DNA of 24,358 nucleotides from Cudoniella acicularis (GCA_013054445.1 JAAMPI010000853.1:1-24358); one strand, 5' to 3'. Numbered from the stretch's first letter, positions 10,085 through 21,600 are shown. The notes: generated by a model from the letters alone, not told the origin. Numbers and translations: made by a program.

Positions 10085-11811
10085 GCTGCCCTGGCTGCCT
10101 GGACGAGCACTGGCGAAACTGGCTGCACGCGAATCGGGGCCGGGACATCCTGCATTGCCAGAACAGCAAATCAGTACGATAGCGCCTGGTCCGACGACTC
10201 CTGCTTGTTGCTCCTTGGCTGCTAGAACCCAGCACGGTGGCACAACATAGATAGCAAGATCAAGACTCGTGCCCAGCGCAAGTTGCGCAACAAAGCGGCT
10301 GAGGCAGAGCCAGACACAGAGGGCATTTGAAAAAGGTACAAGCATCAGGCCAGCCACGAGGGAGTTGGCGCGATCATGTCAGCCCGTTGACCATTTATTT
10401 TTGTTTGATCTGTAAACCATCCACGAGTCACTGAAAGCGAACAACCAAGGCGGATTCGTCAGTCTGTACTTGGTAAGATTATGTTGCTTCCAAAAAGCCA
10501 CGGAATTTGTTTTAAAATATCTTAGTAAATCCACCATATTGTATTTTCTAGAATTTGATGCAATTAAAGTAAATTGATAGAGAAAAGAAGAGATGTTCAT
10601 GAATTTGCATGCAATATTTATTTTGCGTTTGTTTGAATTTGAATTTCTAACCTCTACAACATTGGTGTTATATGAAGTACTGCTGCTCGATCTTGCTTGC
10701 AGCCTGGTATCAAAGCAGCGGCTTTACCGGTATTGTACCACTCGATTCCACGGAAATTATTGCTTTACCGCGAAAAAAGGACCCCTAAGCTTTTGGCTTC
10801 CATCCTTTCCAGTCCCACACCTGTGCACACAGACCTTGAGATCCCCTTCACCGTCCCAGCGCCAACTTCCCAGTGGGAGCGGGGTCTGTCCGCGAAGCTG
10901 GCAGGCAGCAGGGCCTGTGGCCACTGTGCCAGACTACGGCCAGGAGGGGATGATCTGCCAGTGGATGGGATGGTCTGTCAGTGACAGGTACAACTTGCCG
11001 GTGGAGGGGATTGGCCGCGGCGCGGATGGAAGTGTGGGAGTGGAAGTGTGGAACAGTGGAACCCAAAGAGTCCCCGGCCTGCGCGCATGCATGGAAACTA
11101 ATTCAGATCTCCTCAGCCACTTTTTGACTCCCGTGCAGAAAGGAGCTTATTTACAGGCATTAGAGTGGGAACCCCATGACAAAAACATGAAACGGGCATT
11201 AGAGGCTATGCAAACTTCCAAAAAGTGAGGCGATATTTCTCTCTCGACTTGTTGGAATGCGGCGCTTGCTCCTGGATGCCCCTGTGGGAAGGCGAGAGAG
11301 TCTTGTCTGACTTTTAATTCGGCCACGGCTGGGTTGCGACGCCCATCCTCCCACCCTCCACCATCGCTAGCACGGGGTGGGTGGTCTGCGTCGGGGAATT
11401 GTTACTGGTAATGCTGGTAAAAGCATGTCTGCTTTTGGCGGGAGCTGCAGTGATGCGGACTCAAGGTGGGCGCTTTGGCACTGCAGCTGGGTCAGGATGC
11501 AAGATGCTCATCACTAACTCCAGACAACACCTCCAGATTTGATCTTTACCTGGCCGACGCCGTTCATCTCTACGTCCTATAACTACACCGAGCCCTCTCT
11601 CCTCAAAATGCCTCTCACTCCTCAGTTCAATCATCGCATTTAAACACTTCACTCTACTTCACTTGACTTCATCCCATACTCAAACATACCTCTTCGGACC
11701 CCAAAAAGCAAAGCCTCGCTTCCATCACGTGCAGACAATCAAGCAAGCCACATCCACGACTAAGTACCCAAGTACCTCCACGATTCCGCAAAACCACATC
11801 AACAACTCAAC
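10085..11811. other. Intergenic; AT-rich block, GC-rich block, leader of small gene
   Basis: 10,380-10,640 is AT-rich. 10,840-11,090 is GC-rich with GTGGATGGGATGG-like purine repeats. A 211-codon plus frame (10593-11228) spans both, has no recognisable motif and changes composition in the middle, so I do not call it a gene. From about 11,570 the sequence becomes a C/A/T-rich, G-poor leader typical of fungal 5' untranslated regions. It ends in CAACTCAAC before the ATG at 11812, so the promoter of the small gene should lie around 11,230-11,600. Confidence 0.5.
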
Positions 11812-12285
11812 ATGTCTTCCTACGCTTGGTCCATGGCTGCTACTGATGGCTCCGCTCATGGGTATGTATGCCTTTTCTTGTCCCTCAGAGAGGCTTTTGG
11901 TTTTCGGTACCGGGTTGAGAAGTCTGTGATGGGAAGCACCTCACTTCTATCTCACCTCTGCCTTACCTCTACCTTTCCTTCACCTACCTCTTCCTCCTCC
12001 TTCAACATCCATACCCCCACAAACACACAACCAAACAAACAAACACTTACCACCCTCCCCACCCTCAGTTCCTTATCCACCACCGCCTCCTCCTCCAACG
12101 CAACCCACACCCACACCCACAACACCACCACCCGCACCCAAGCCTACTTTAGTAGCCGCGAATTCTCCCACTCAGCCTACCAACACACCACCACGGCCTC
12201 CAGCGTCCAAGCCCGCACTTTGGCTATGAGGACTTATATCGATAGCTTCGATGCTGCATGGGAGGCTGCTTCCAAACGCGGATAG
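11812..12285 (+). CDS. Small protein of 60 residues, two exons, function unknown
   Basis: The model joins exon 1 (11812-11861) to exon 2 (12153-12285) through a 291 nt intron with a GTATGT donor and a CTACTTTAG acceptor. The 60-residue product starts MSSYAWSMAATDGSAHG and ends in a charged, helical-looking LAMRTYIDSFDAAWEAASK segment. The start ATG sits in an excellent CAACTCAACATGTC context after a pyrimidine/C-rich leader. I do not recognise the family; there is no signal peptide, membrane segment or cysteine. The intron contains no in-frame stop and is a multiple of three, so the unspliced transcript would encode 157 residues with a Thr/Ser/His low-complexity insert. I prefer the spliced form because the insert is simple CA/CT-rich sequence. 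A clear branch point is lacking. The gene converges with the DLT1-like gene. Confidence 0.6.
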   Translation: MSSYAWSMAATDGSAHGYVCLFLSLREAFGFRYRVEKSVMGSTSLLSHLCLTSTFPSPTSSSSFNIHTPTNTQPNKQTLTTLPTLSSLSTTASSSNATHTHTHNTTTRTQAYFSSREFSHSAYQHTTTASSVQARTLAMRTYIDSFDAAWEAASKRG

Positions 12286-12909
12286 GATGCTGATATGTAT
12301 GGGAGGAAATGATAGCAATTGGTTTTTGAATTGGAAATAGGATTGGAGGAAAAGAAAAAGAGAGAGAGAAATAAGTGAAGAAGTGAAAGGGGAACGGTAT
12401 GAACACCTGAGATGAGATGAAATGAGAAAGCTAACTCGAATATAGAGAGGGAGTTTAGATCAGATGAAAGCATTGACTACTCCTCTTCGAGGTCAAGCCA
12501 GAGCAAGCCACGGCTACGCGTATCAGAGAGGCTTTGGACAGATGCCAGGGTTGCAATTGCAGCTTCCTATTGATCAGGGTGAATGAGGTGATGTCGTTTG
12601 AGTGGGGGCCGGAAGCGAGGCACTAGGTGGTTAGCTCAGGGGCAGTCACGTGAGGAATACGAAAAGGGGTTTGCTAAAAACAGTTCGGAACTAAAATTCG
12701 CAGGGTCCAGGAACAAATTGAAAACAGAACGCTAGGAAAAGACGAGATCGACAAGTAAGAGGAGGTTCGAGAGGAATTCTAGGAGTAAAAGCATTATTAT
12801 TGAACATTATACTTTGTGTTGAGCGATACCCAAGTCCTTTTGCCTTTTCCCACCATCAGAACGCCATCGCTATGCATTTCAAAATAGAGCTAGCCTTTTC
12901 CAAGCCTGG
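12286..12909. other. Convergent intergenic region (3' ends of two genes)
   Basis: This region holds the 3' flanks of the small-protein gene (+) and the DLT1-like gene (-). The first 180 bases are purine-rich. A 40-codon open frame (12464-12586, starting MKALTTPLRGQ and ending PIDQGE) is preceded by a branch-point-like CTAAC (12431-12435) and a TTTAG acceptor (ends 12458). I could not join it in frame to the upstream exons, so it is left as a finding and not a gene. Confidence 0.5.
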
Positions 12910-14244
12910 TCATAACCTTGCTCCGGGGATATTAAGAGTATAAGGTAAAGCGCCTTCATCGTTCATCCTGCTGAGTTTAATCACACTCCCCTGGCTCGTT
13001 GACCGTAAGCTATCGCTGGAAGATTCGCTGTTGCCATTATATGGCCTCCGGCTCTGCGAAAAGCTATTCGTGCTCGGAGATCTCGACACGAGACGCTTCT
13101 TGCTTCTTGGAGTAGCGGGCGCTGTGCTAAATTCTGGCTTTCGGGTTCTGGGTACTGTGCCTCTACGCACGCGTCTGGATGGAGCAGTGCGGATTGTGCC
13201 CTCGCTTCCACTCCGACTACTGGCACTGTGGGAAGATGCTAGTGACCGGCTGCGAGGAGTGACAGGCGTTGGAGTCGAAGTAGCATCATCATCGATATCG
13301 CTCTCTGGCTCAATGTCTAGGCTTGAAAGAATTGCGGGGCTCAAAGCATTCATGCTTCGGAGAACTTCAGCAAATTTCTTCATGAGGTCACGAAATTCTG
13401 CCTCGCTCAGTGCCTGCGGTCCAAATCTTGCATATTCATAGGCCGACAGGAAGGTTTGCGCAATGGAAGGGTCTAAGATGATACCGAGGCTCGTAAGATG
13501 AGAGATGTAGTCTCGAAGACCCATTGAAGCTGGCCGTTGCAGTAGATCTACTGCTCGTATGTCAGGTAACGGCGGCTCCACATTAGATTCCGGGTCTGGA
13601 GGTGCCAGTGAAACCGCTCTTGCTTCGATAAGATGCGGTAGTTCTAATATTACTGTTGTGTATTGTAAATTTGGTAAATCAGCAGATGTTGGTGATGCCC
13701 ATCCATTGTGTGCTATCTCGCCCCAGATGGGTCTTGCTGGAGGGATAGTAACAGTCACTCCCTCACTATCAGGATGTGTCCGCCGTTTGTGGAGAAATCC
13801 GCCCCCCCTGGTTTCTTTGTTTTCCGGCCCAGGAGCCTTGGCAATTGGGTCGCGGGTGTCCGGCTCTGAAACAACAGTAGGTGATTGTTGTGATATGCGT
13901 GGTCGAGAATCCCACGCAATAGCAGCACTTCTGTTGAGACTCGCAACAATCATTTTTCTGACATTCTTGTTGACCTCCCCCTTTTCTATAGGTATCCATG
14001 ATTTCGGTATTTCCTTCAGAACTGTTCGGTTCGTGTAGAGGCGTAAGGAGTATATGAAGATAGCAAACACGACGGTGACAACATAGCAACCGGCTATAAC
14101 GAAAACATTGTAGATTTGTTTGTTATCGAGAGCTTGTCGAATAGCATCGGCTGGCGTTATGAGCAATAATACGAGTAGCACGATATTAAGGATCGTGAAT
14201 AATGAGGTGTAGAATATGCGGAAGAGTAGGTGAAGTTTCGCCAT
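12910..14244 (-). CDS. dlt1: DLT1-like (defect at low temperature) membrane protein
   Basis: A single uninterrupted 444-residue frame. The N-terminus carries two membrane segments, about residues 8-33 (ILNIVLLVLLLITPA) and 46-68 (VIAGCYVVTVVFAIFIY). A conserved juxtamembrane block follows, with LKEIPKSWIPIEKGEV and then RKMIVASLNRSAAIAWDSRPR. This arrangement is what I recall of the fungal Dlt1 family, named for cold-sensitive growth when the yeast gene is lost; its biochemical role is not established. The middle (about 235-310) looks folded (LRDYISHLTSLGIILDPS, FRDLMKKFAEVLRSM). From about 315 the chain is Ser/Arg/Thr-rich with RSRS and SRSGS runs and is probably disordered and phosphorylated. 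The start is the first ATG and lies just before the first membrane segment. It diverges from the MFS transporter and appears intact. Confidence 0.75.
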   Translation of the reverse strand: MAKLHLLFRIFYTSLFTILNIVLLVLLLITPADAIRQALDNKQIYNVFVIAGCYVVTVVFAIFIYSLRLYTNRTVLKEIPKSWIPIEKGEVNKNVRKMIVASLNRSAAIAWDSRPRISQQSPTVVSEPDTRDPIAKAPGPENKETRGGGFLHKRRTHPDSEGVTVTIPPARPIWGEIAHNGWASPTSADLPNLQYTTVILELPHLIEARAVSLAPPDPESNVEPPLPDIRAVDLLQRPASMGLRDYISHLTSLGIILDPSIAQTFLSAYEYARFGPQALSEAEFRDLMKKFAEVLRSMNALSPAILSSLDIEPESDIDDDATSTPTPVTPRSRSLASSHSASSRSGSEGTIRTAPSRRVRRGTVPRTRKPEFSTAPATPRSKKRLVSRSPSTNSFSQSRRPYNGNSESSSDSLRSTSQGSVIKLSRMNDEGALPYTLNIPGARL

Positions 14245-15786
14245 CGTCGTAACATGGTCTGCGAGAGCTCGCAGCTCCAGCAGAGGCTATCAACTCGTCA
14301 TTGATGGTTGGCGCAAATCGAGAGAATTTGGGAGTTAAGGCCGTGGGTGTCGTTGAACACGATGTCTTCTACTTCTCGGATATGCTTTATCGAATAACAT
14401 AAACCCGGAATGGGATAATGGGGTTGGGTTGAAGCTGCTTGCGATGCGCCAGGATGAGGAGATGGCTGGAGATATTTCAAGGTTGTTGGTGTTTTCCTTG
14501 CCTCAGGCACAAAACTATAACCTCACCATAACCTCAAATCTAAGGCCCAAGATTTGAATCAAACCAATTTTCCAAGAATCGCACTCTTGTTCTCTCGTCT
14601 CAACTGAATATCGATAGGCCGTGATCTTCTGATTTCTGGATTCCCTCGATTCTCGACGCAACCTGAATATTGCCGACCTGCCTTTTTAGGAAATGATTCT
14701 AGTTGTCATCAAAGCCGCGCCTCAACTTCATGCAACCCTGGCCGAGTCGGAGCTGCAGAAACGTTACAAAACGCCACAAAAGTAGCGACCAAACAAATCA
14801 TGCTATCAATTTTCTCCAAATCTTCAGCGCCCCGCCAGGTGACCAAGTTCCCTTCGAGTTCTTATCGCCTAAGCTAGATATCGAAAACTTTCATCCAGTC
14901 ATTATCCCACGTGCCTCTAGATATACAAGAATTGTCCCTTGGAGAAAACGGCCGTCCCGAGAAGTTCGCGGTCGTGTGAAGTTGGGTCTAATGATGATCC
15001 ATTCTTAAATCAAACATCACGCGACAAATAAAGTTGGCCTCGGCCCAACCAAAAATTCCAGAAATCTTGCCAAAGATCACAGTATCATGGTCCTCGCTGG
15101 AAATTCCCACGATTTGGTTGCAAAATATGCTGTGCTTCCAAGATTGCTGTCATGCTACCCCACAACACGTTTGTTACAGTAGAACGGTTGGCACGTGCTT
15201 CAGCCAGCGGCGCCATTCCTGCCGGTTGAACCCTGAATACGGTACCGGAAAGTGGACACTTTGAGATCTTTTTCAAGCTCTGTTCTTGCTTTGGTCCCAA
15301 TCACTGACCCGGCGGGCCATGGCGGCGACTTTGAGATAAAAAGACCCTTGCGCCATCCCGAATCTCATCAACCCTGCCGTTGTTGGAGAAGCGCAGAAAA
15401 ACCCCAGAATTTAGATGGTTTTTAGGCCTATTCGCCAGGATCCATGTCGGGCCTATCTCCTGGAGCCTATCATTGCTCACGGTTTTCGTCTTGGGTAACT
15501 TGGGTTATGACGCTTAGAACCTTGAAGCTGCAGTGCAGGCTAAGGGCATGCATCCTCTCATGACAGCTTCCAGCAGGTGGGGAACCAAGAGCAGTCGGCC
15601 TCGGCGCGGTCAAACTAAAAATATTCAAGATAAAGCTAGCGCCTGCTCTTTCCTATTTATTTAAGTTCTTGCTTCCTGCTTCGTGCTTCCTGATCTTTTG
15701 CTCTTTTGCTCTTCTGCTTGTCAGCTCTCATCTCGTCTCGTCACGAACAGAAAAGCCAAGACTACTTGGGTAATCTGTGTCGTATC
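14245..15786. promoter_or_regulatory. Shared divergent intergenic region, DLT1-like / MFS
   Basis: A 1.54 kb region separates two divergently transcribed genes. The MFS side ends in a pyrimidine-rich leader (about 15,660-15,760) with CTTCCTGCTTCGTGCTTCC and TTTTGCTCTTTTGCTC runs. A TATTTATTTAAG sequence at about 15,654-15,665 is a candidate TATA element. A CCAAT pentamer lies near 14,573, and AGATAA motifs near 15,334 and 15,630 are candidate GATA-factor sites. Short open frames (for example 14703-15008 and 15034-15264) have no recognisable content. These motifs are short and occur by chance, so they are suggestions only. Confidence 0.45.
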
Positions 15787-17680
15787 ATGTCTGCAGTCCT
15801 CAATTCGCCTCTGGCTTCAAGCGACGAGAAACCAGATTACTCCAAAGATGGCGAGAAGAATGCGCTCGGAGAGCGAGACGTCTCTATTGAACAACCTTCC
15901 GTAGATAGGGGCGAAGATCTCCTCTCATTACAAGATGTCGATCCTGCTCTTAATGCGAAAATGCATCTTGTGAACAACGTAAGAAAATCCTCAATAGGAC
16001 GAGATCGTCTTAATGCTCGGCAAACTTGATTTGTGGCTAATACCCGCATGCGCTAGGCAATTGATGAAATTGGTTGGACCCCATATCACTGGAAGGTAAG
16101 TCAGAATCTTTTTGTACTACAAGAAGCTTAATTGACACATCTTCTTAGCTTTTCGTCCTCAATGGATTCGGATATGCGGTGGATTCGTTGCTCCTCCTGT
16201 TGCAGTCGATTATCGCTACACAGGCGGGCTACGAGTTTAACCCTTCATACGCTCGAGCTCTTACCATTGCCGTTTATGTGGGGATGCTTTTCGGTGCTTT
16301 ATTCTGGGGTCTGAGTGCAGATGTTATTGGTCGACGTTTCGCCTTCAACACTTCTCTTTTCATTTGCTCGGTATTCGCAACAGTGGCTGGTGCGGCACCG
16401 AACTGGGCTTCTCTTGCCGTCTTTATTGCCCTGCTTGGATTTGGTGGAGGCGGGAATCTAATCATGGACACAACAGTCTTCATCGAATTCTTGCCATCGA
16501 ACAAACAGTGGGTTCTCAGTAAGTGTTTAACAAAAATATGCAGTTAAGTGGTTGGCTGATTTGTTTAGCTTGGCTTGCATCATGGTGGGGCTTAGGACAA
16601 GCAATTGCAGGATTCATTGCCTGGGGATTTTTATGTGAGTTGTGCTCTCGTTTTCAACTTCACAATCGTTGATACATTGCAGCTCCTGCCAAATGGAACT
16701 GCACAGACCCGTTCGACAAGAATGGAAATCAAATTGGGGAATGTCCATATAGCAGTAACATGGGTTGGAGATATGTGATGTATACCAGTGGTGCTCTAGT
16801 TTTCGCTATGAGCGTGGCCCGGATCACTGTCATTAGGCTCAAAGAGACACCCAAGTATCTTCTCGGGGAAGGGAAAGATGCCGAGCTCGTTGAGGGCTTT
16901 CAGAAAATGGCTGCCAAATACAACCGCCCCTGCTCAATCACCGTGGAAATGCTTGACGCCTGTGGTGTCATTCAATCCTCGCATGGGAAGAGTAAATTCT
17001 CCGTCTCAGAATTAGCAGTTCATGTTCGGGGTCTGTTCGCAACCAAGACTATTGGGTTATCGACTGTTTTGATTTGGTTATCATGGACACTGATTGGCCT
17101 CGCATATCCTTTGTTCTATGTATTCCTGAGCTCATACCTCTCTTCTCGTGGAGCAGAGCTCGGGGACGTATCGACTTACGATACGTGGAGAAACTATGCT
17201 TTGGTCAATATCAGCGGTATTCCGGTAAGTTATAATCAAGTACAATAAATAACGGGATTTATTAACGCTCGACAGGGACCTATGCTCGCAGGATATATGT
17301 GCAATTGGAAATACCTTGGGCGAAAGTACACGATGGTTATCGGGGCTTTGGTCACAATGGCATTCTTCTTTGCATCCACACAAGTTCGAACCCAAGCTCA
17401 AAACGTTGGATTCAACTGTGCCATTGGATTCTGCTTGAATATATACTATGGCACGCTGTACGCCTATACACCTGAGGTGTTACCGTCAGCGCACCGTGCG
17501 ACTGGAAATGGGATTGCAGTTGCTTGCAATCGCATCATGGGAATTCTGTCTGCTGTTATCGCAACTGTGGCGAATACTTCCACTTCAGTGCCTATTTATG
17601 TTTGCGCAGCGCTCTACATTGCAATGGCTGGGGTCGCAGTTTCCTTTCCATTTGAGCCGTTTGGAAAGAGGAGTTCTTGA
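15787..17680 (+). CDS. MFS transporter, SV2/SVOP-like sugar-porter-type, six exons
   Basis: The splice model has exons 15787-15978, 16057-16095, 16149-16518, 16569-16634, 16683-17224 and 17276-17680, giving 537 residues with every junction in phase. Introns are 48-78 nt with GTAAGT/GTAAGA/GTGAGT donors. A cytoplasmic N-terminus (about 60 residues, acidic) precedes AIDEIGWTPYHWKLFVLNGF, which matches the SVOP/SV2-like start of helix 1. The MFS loop 2-3 signature is GLSADVIGRRFAF. Helices continue through the GFGGGGNLIMDT region. A cysteine-bearing loop (WNCTDPF...GECPY) follows, then RLKETPKYLLGEGKDAEL before the central loop. The second half carries YLGRKYTM and the family-typical YTPEVLPSAHRATGNGIA. 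It should be a plasma-membrane secondary carrier. The substrate (organic anion, sugar or vitamin) cannot be told from sequence. The gene looks intact. It is in tandem with the next gene and diverges from DLT1. Confidence 0.88.
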
Positions 17681-18609
17681 AAGGGGGAAAGGAGCAATTG
17701 ATAGGGCATGTCTCTGTAGTTGCCAGGTATGGACTGTATCTTGGTCTATTCTTGGAAGAGATATATCACTTTTGAGCCCTGTGGCAGGGTTTATGAAATT
17801 AATTACTACGAAATCTCTACGAGAGATAGGCCGTGCTCCTAAGTCGTAAGAGCGATACCTAACTTCTCGTGAATTCTAAAAAAAACGAGACCGTAAAGGA
17901 TATCCTTGAAAATGGCTCGTAAGGAATGGAAATAAAGGTACTGCACTGTACAAGTTTCCAGAAATCGAACGTTTTCTAATCCTTTTATGACTGTGGTCCA
18001 AATCTTTTGTTCGAAACGACAAGGGCTGGTGAAGGCTCTCAGGCCTCAGACCTGCTGTATATTTTTAGTCCACACTTCAAACATCCCTGACCGCACGCCG
18101 CGTCTTCCCGAGTTTCTCATGACAAGTCTCAACTTGCAGATCCTCGAACGACTTCAGACGGCCTACGAAAAAAAAAAGCAGCGTGTATCCTCTTCAAATC
18201 AATCGGAGCATTCAGTCAATCCACGGCCTGCACCTTCTGCCCCACGCGCGCTCGTAATCCAGCTTTGCCAGCACTTGAAAGGCTTATCACAGTAGTGGGA
18301 AGAAGCAGTCTACTCGAGTACCCGACGTCACTAGCTGCATGTCGATGAGGCCCCTCTTGCTAATATTCTCACACTCACATGCTGCGAATTCCCTATTCCT
18401 ATCTTAAGACGAAGCCAACTGGTGTACGGCAGACGGGCATCGAAATCAGTGCGCGCAGTTGACTGTGGTCGACCTGTCACAGCGAGCCTCGCTGCGCGAT
18501 GAGAGTCCTGTAATTGTATGATTCTTCAACTCTCCAAGAGTCGGTCTCAGCAAGCTCCTTACGGCTTCGCGCAGGGAATCCATCAGTCTCAATCAATTGG
18601 CAGACAAAG
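17681..18609. other. Intergenic / leader of the large acidic protein gene
   Basis: Terminator side of the MFS gene and promoter/leader of the next gene; no coding sequence is supported. A 102-codon frame (17987-18295) has no recognisable content. A possible 5'-leader intron is visible from GTATGA at 18516 to GGCAG at 18603 (88 nt). It would remove an out-of-frame upstream ATG at 18518 and bring the leader to within 6 nt of the ATG at 18610. Confidence 0.45.
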
Positions 18610-21600
18610 ATGTTCTCGTATCTACGACCCCATCACCGGCGCACATCAACCCCGTCGTCTCCAGCAGAACAATCCCATTCGTTCGAACCGCCATTACATC
18701 CTATTGAACATGGCCACGGTCACCCCCAAAGATGGCAGGACTCTGGATCACCAGAGCCAACCTCTGCGACATCTCCTCCATATATATCTTCGAATATGAC
18801 GCGCGTAGCGTCAGGCGGCAGCGATACCGTTCCGAACGAACCCTCGAGGTCTGCGAATGAATGGGAGCCAAGAACACAAAATTGGGACAGTTCGAAAGGC
18901 AACGCGCGATCACAAAATATATTCTCCTACAGCAATCACCAAAGAATACCCTATGCAGCTTCGCAAAGGCCGGACTCGGCAGGGAATGCTGGCGTCCCCA
19001 ATCATACCAGTTTCCAAACCTCGAGGCCCCAGGCTGGCGGGACTCACGATGTTGCCTTCCGCCAAAAGTCACCCGAGCCCAGGCATACATTTGTGACCGC
19101 TGTAGACCTTCAGAATAACTCAGTTGCAACAGGAAAAAGACCGTCAGGCGCGAAATTACCAAATCCACCACCACCTTCCGCAAACACTGCGCCAACTTTC
19201 GAGCCAGTACAGCCAAAGTCAGGGAAAGCAAGATTAAATCTTCTGAACCCCATGTCATTATTAGCCCGGCGGAGGACCTCGCACGCAATCCCACAACTTT
19301 CTCCGGAAGCACTTGCAGCCAATAGAGCCAGCGAAAATATCTCAGAGAATCTGGATTTCAGGATACGTGGGACTGTTGTTCACGATTTTAGTGCTCCTCG
19401 ACCGCGGAGGAACGTTTCATACAACGATGTCCGGTCTGAAGAAGTTGCTAATAATGCTACCAAATCATACCAGCGGAGCCCCAATCCTCAGTATGGCGAG
19501 TCAAACACCACAGAAGACAGTTCCAGTGGCCCGTGGAGTGGCGGTAATCATACTCCTGTCTTTACAGAGAACTTTGAAGAAGAGCAATACCCAGCAGCTG
19601 GGCCGCACGTGCGAAAGGCGAATGATTTGACAGATCTGCCGCTACCTAAGCCTCCGTACGCCAAAGGCGCTCAGAGACCAGTCGAGTCAAACTCAACTCC
19701 AAAAAACAACGAAAGTATTCAGAAGCAAGTTCCAGCCAAAAGGCAGATAAGTGCTCGCAAACCCGTATCAGACATTGGGCCTCCCGTGCCTCCAAAGTCA
19801 AATGCACCAATGCCAAGTGAAGCAAAGCGAATATCTATTGATCCAACCTCAGCACAACCAAAATCAACTCTGTCGGGGAAGAAAGGAAGGCCGCGCAATG
19901 TCTCGGAAGTTTCGGCTAAGGATGCAGTTATTCCAAAACATATGAAGAGCACGTCATCAAGATTCAGCTTCGATATGATCGGTGCAGCAGAGCAGGAACG
20001 TTTGCTTGAAGATAGACATCGCCAACGAGCTTTGGAGAAGAAGGCTGAAAAAATTACTGGTGATGAACCAGAGGATGATTTCGAGGATGAATTCGATTTT
20101 GACAACTATGATGATGATGACGGCCTTGAGGAGAGGATTCCTGGTGTAAATGCAGACCTCGATGAAGAGGAAGAACCAGATGAATTTCCACAGAATGGCG
20201 AAAGTCTTGCAGGTTTTACCTTCCAACAGTCTTGGCTCACCCCATTAAGTCCGTCAAGTCCCGGAATGGTATCAACTCCAAGAGATGCCAATGGGGATGT
20301 AATAGGCTTTGCAATGACAAAAAACTCCCCATACGTACCTGGAGGACTAGCCCAAGATTCCGTTGCGTCGCCTTTGTCGCCCATATCACCAGTATCTCCC
20401 GCATCAGCAGAATCCGCGGTCGGTAATGGAACCATTCGGGGATTGGGTCTTGAGGGTATTGGCGTACCCCAGGCTCAAGTGGCAGGTGAACAACCTGAAG
20501 AACAAAACGTCGAACAAAAAGACTTCCCACAATCGTTTGGAATTGACGATGATGATCTCTACTTCGATGATGGGATCATTTCTGGACTTGGAGAAGCAGA
20601 TGATACGGTAGAATTTGACGAATCGGTATTCGATATTATTGATACGGATCAGTATGGGAGGCCACTCAAATCATTGTCGTCAATCCCAACACTCTACTCT
20701 CCCCCTACCCTTACCTCGGACCCATCTCCATCTCTCAACAAAACTGTTGATTCCACAGATGGTGCAAAATGTGCGGCCGATGCCATCTCGCCGACAAGTC
20801 TACCGCTGAGCGGTGGATTAGCACCGATGCCCTCCATATTAGAGAACAGAACATCAAAGCCGTCCGATGAGCCACCAGCCACTGTTGGACTTACACAAGA
20901 TTCACTTGCTGCGTATCAATCAGCTCTCGCTGCTGCTGCCTTTACCGCAGCAGCTAATGGCAAGTTTCGCCGCGATAGTACACCACTAGATACCACACCT
21001 TCCGAACACGACGATGCTCAGCATGATGATACCCAGCCTGGACTAGTGAGCGATTCCAGTCACACCTCACATTACGAACCATTCTCCCCAAACTATGATA
21101 TGGAGGACGACTTTGATTATGATGACGCTCTGGAGGACGATGCCATTATTGCTGTAGCAAACGCCGAAGCCCTTGCTAACGACTGTGACGGCTTCTATGG
21201 TCAAGAGTTTGGATTTTACTCTGCACCTGCTGGTGAGGCTGAGTACGCAAATGGGGGTTACTTCGGTCCTCGCGGGGTGGAAGGCGTCAATCGTTCTCAA
21301 AGTGGAAGAGTCGTCTCCCGAGAGCCAAATCTTACACCTATTACTGAGCGAAGCGAATATTCAAACCGGAATTCCTTCATGTCTCCACTGTTTGGTCCTG
21401 GCTCCCTTGCAAGTCCCGGTCTTGCTCAACTGGCTGGAATGATGAGCTCGCAAGAGTATGAAGCAGGCGACATGAGTTTAAATGCTCTTTTGAAGTTGAG
21501 AAGAGGTGCATGGGGTGGCAGTCAGGCAAGCCTACACAGTAGTGCAGGTAGTCCAAAAAGTGCTGGAGGACTGGATGACGGCAGTCCGATAGGGCCAAAT

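Noticed and set aside
9825..10357. Overlapping open frames of 60-138 codons on both strands
   Set aside because: They all depend on the 10 bp minisatellite having no stops; the low-complexity Cys/Ala/Pro text is a by-product.
10705..10716. TGGTATCAAAGC, resembling a retrotransposon primer-binding site
   Set aside because: It is close to the plant initiator-tRNA type but not exact. No long terminal repeat ends just upstream and no gag/pol follows.
10593..11228. 211-codon plus-strand open frame
   Set aside because: Composition switches from AT-rich to GC-rich inside the frame, there is no recognisable motif, and overlapping frames are equally open.
11812..12285. Unspliced 157-residue version as the main product
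   Set aside because: The inserted part is simple CA/CT-rich sequence bounded by a strong GTATGT donor and a YAG acceptor; kept only as a possible isoform.
12626..12715. tRNA-like start (GGTGGTTAGCTCAGGGG)
   Set aside because: No matching T-arm (GGTTCGAATCC-type) or closing acceptor stem follows at the right distance, so no cloverleaf can be drawn.
14703..15264. Short plus-strand open frames between the DLT1-like and MFS genes
   Set aside because: No recognisable content, non-ATG or poor start context, and they lie in the divergent promoter region.
18514..18609. Longer start for the large acidic protein
   Set aside because: The extension begins at TTG, not ATG, and its 32 residues look like leader or intron sequence. 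The ATG at 18610 gives a basic MFSYLRPHHRR start and was chosen.
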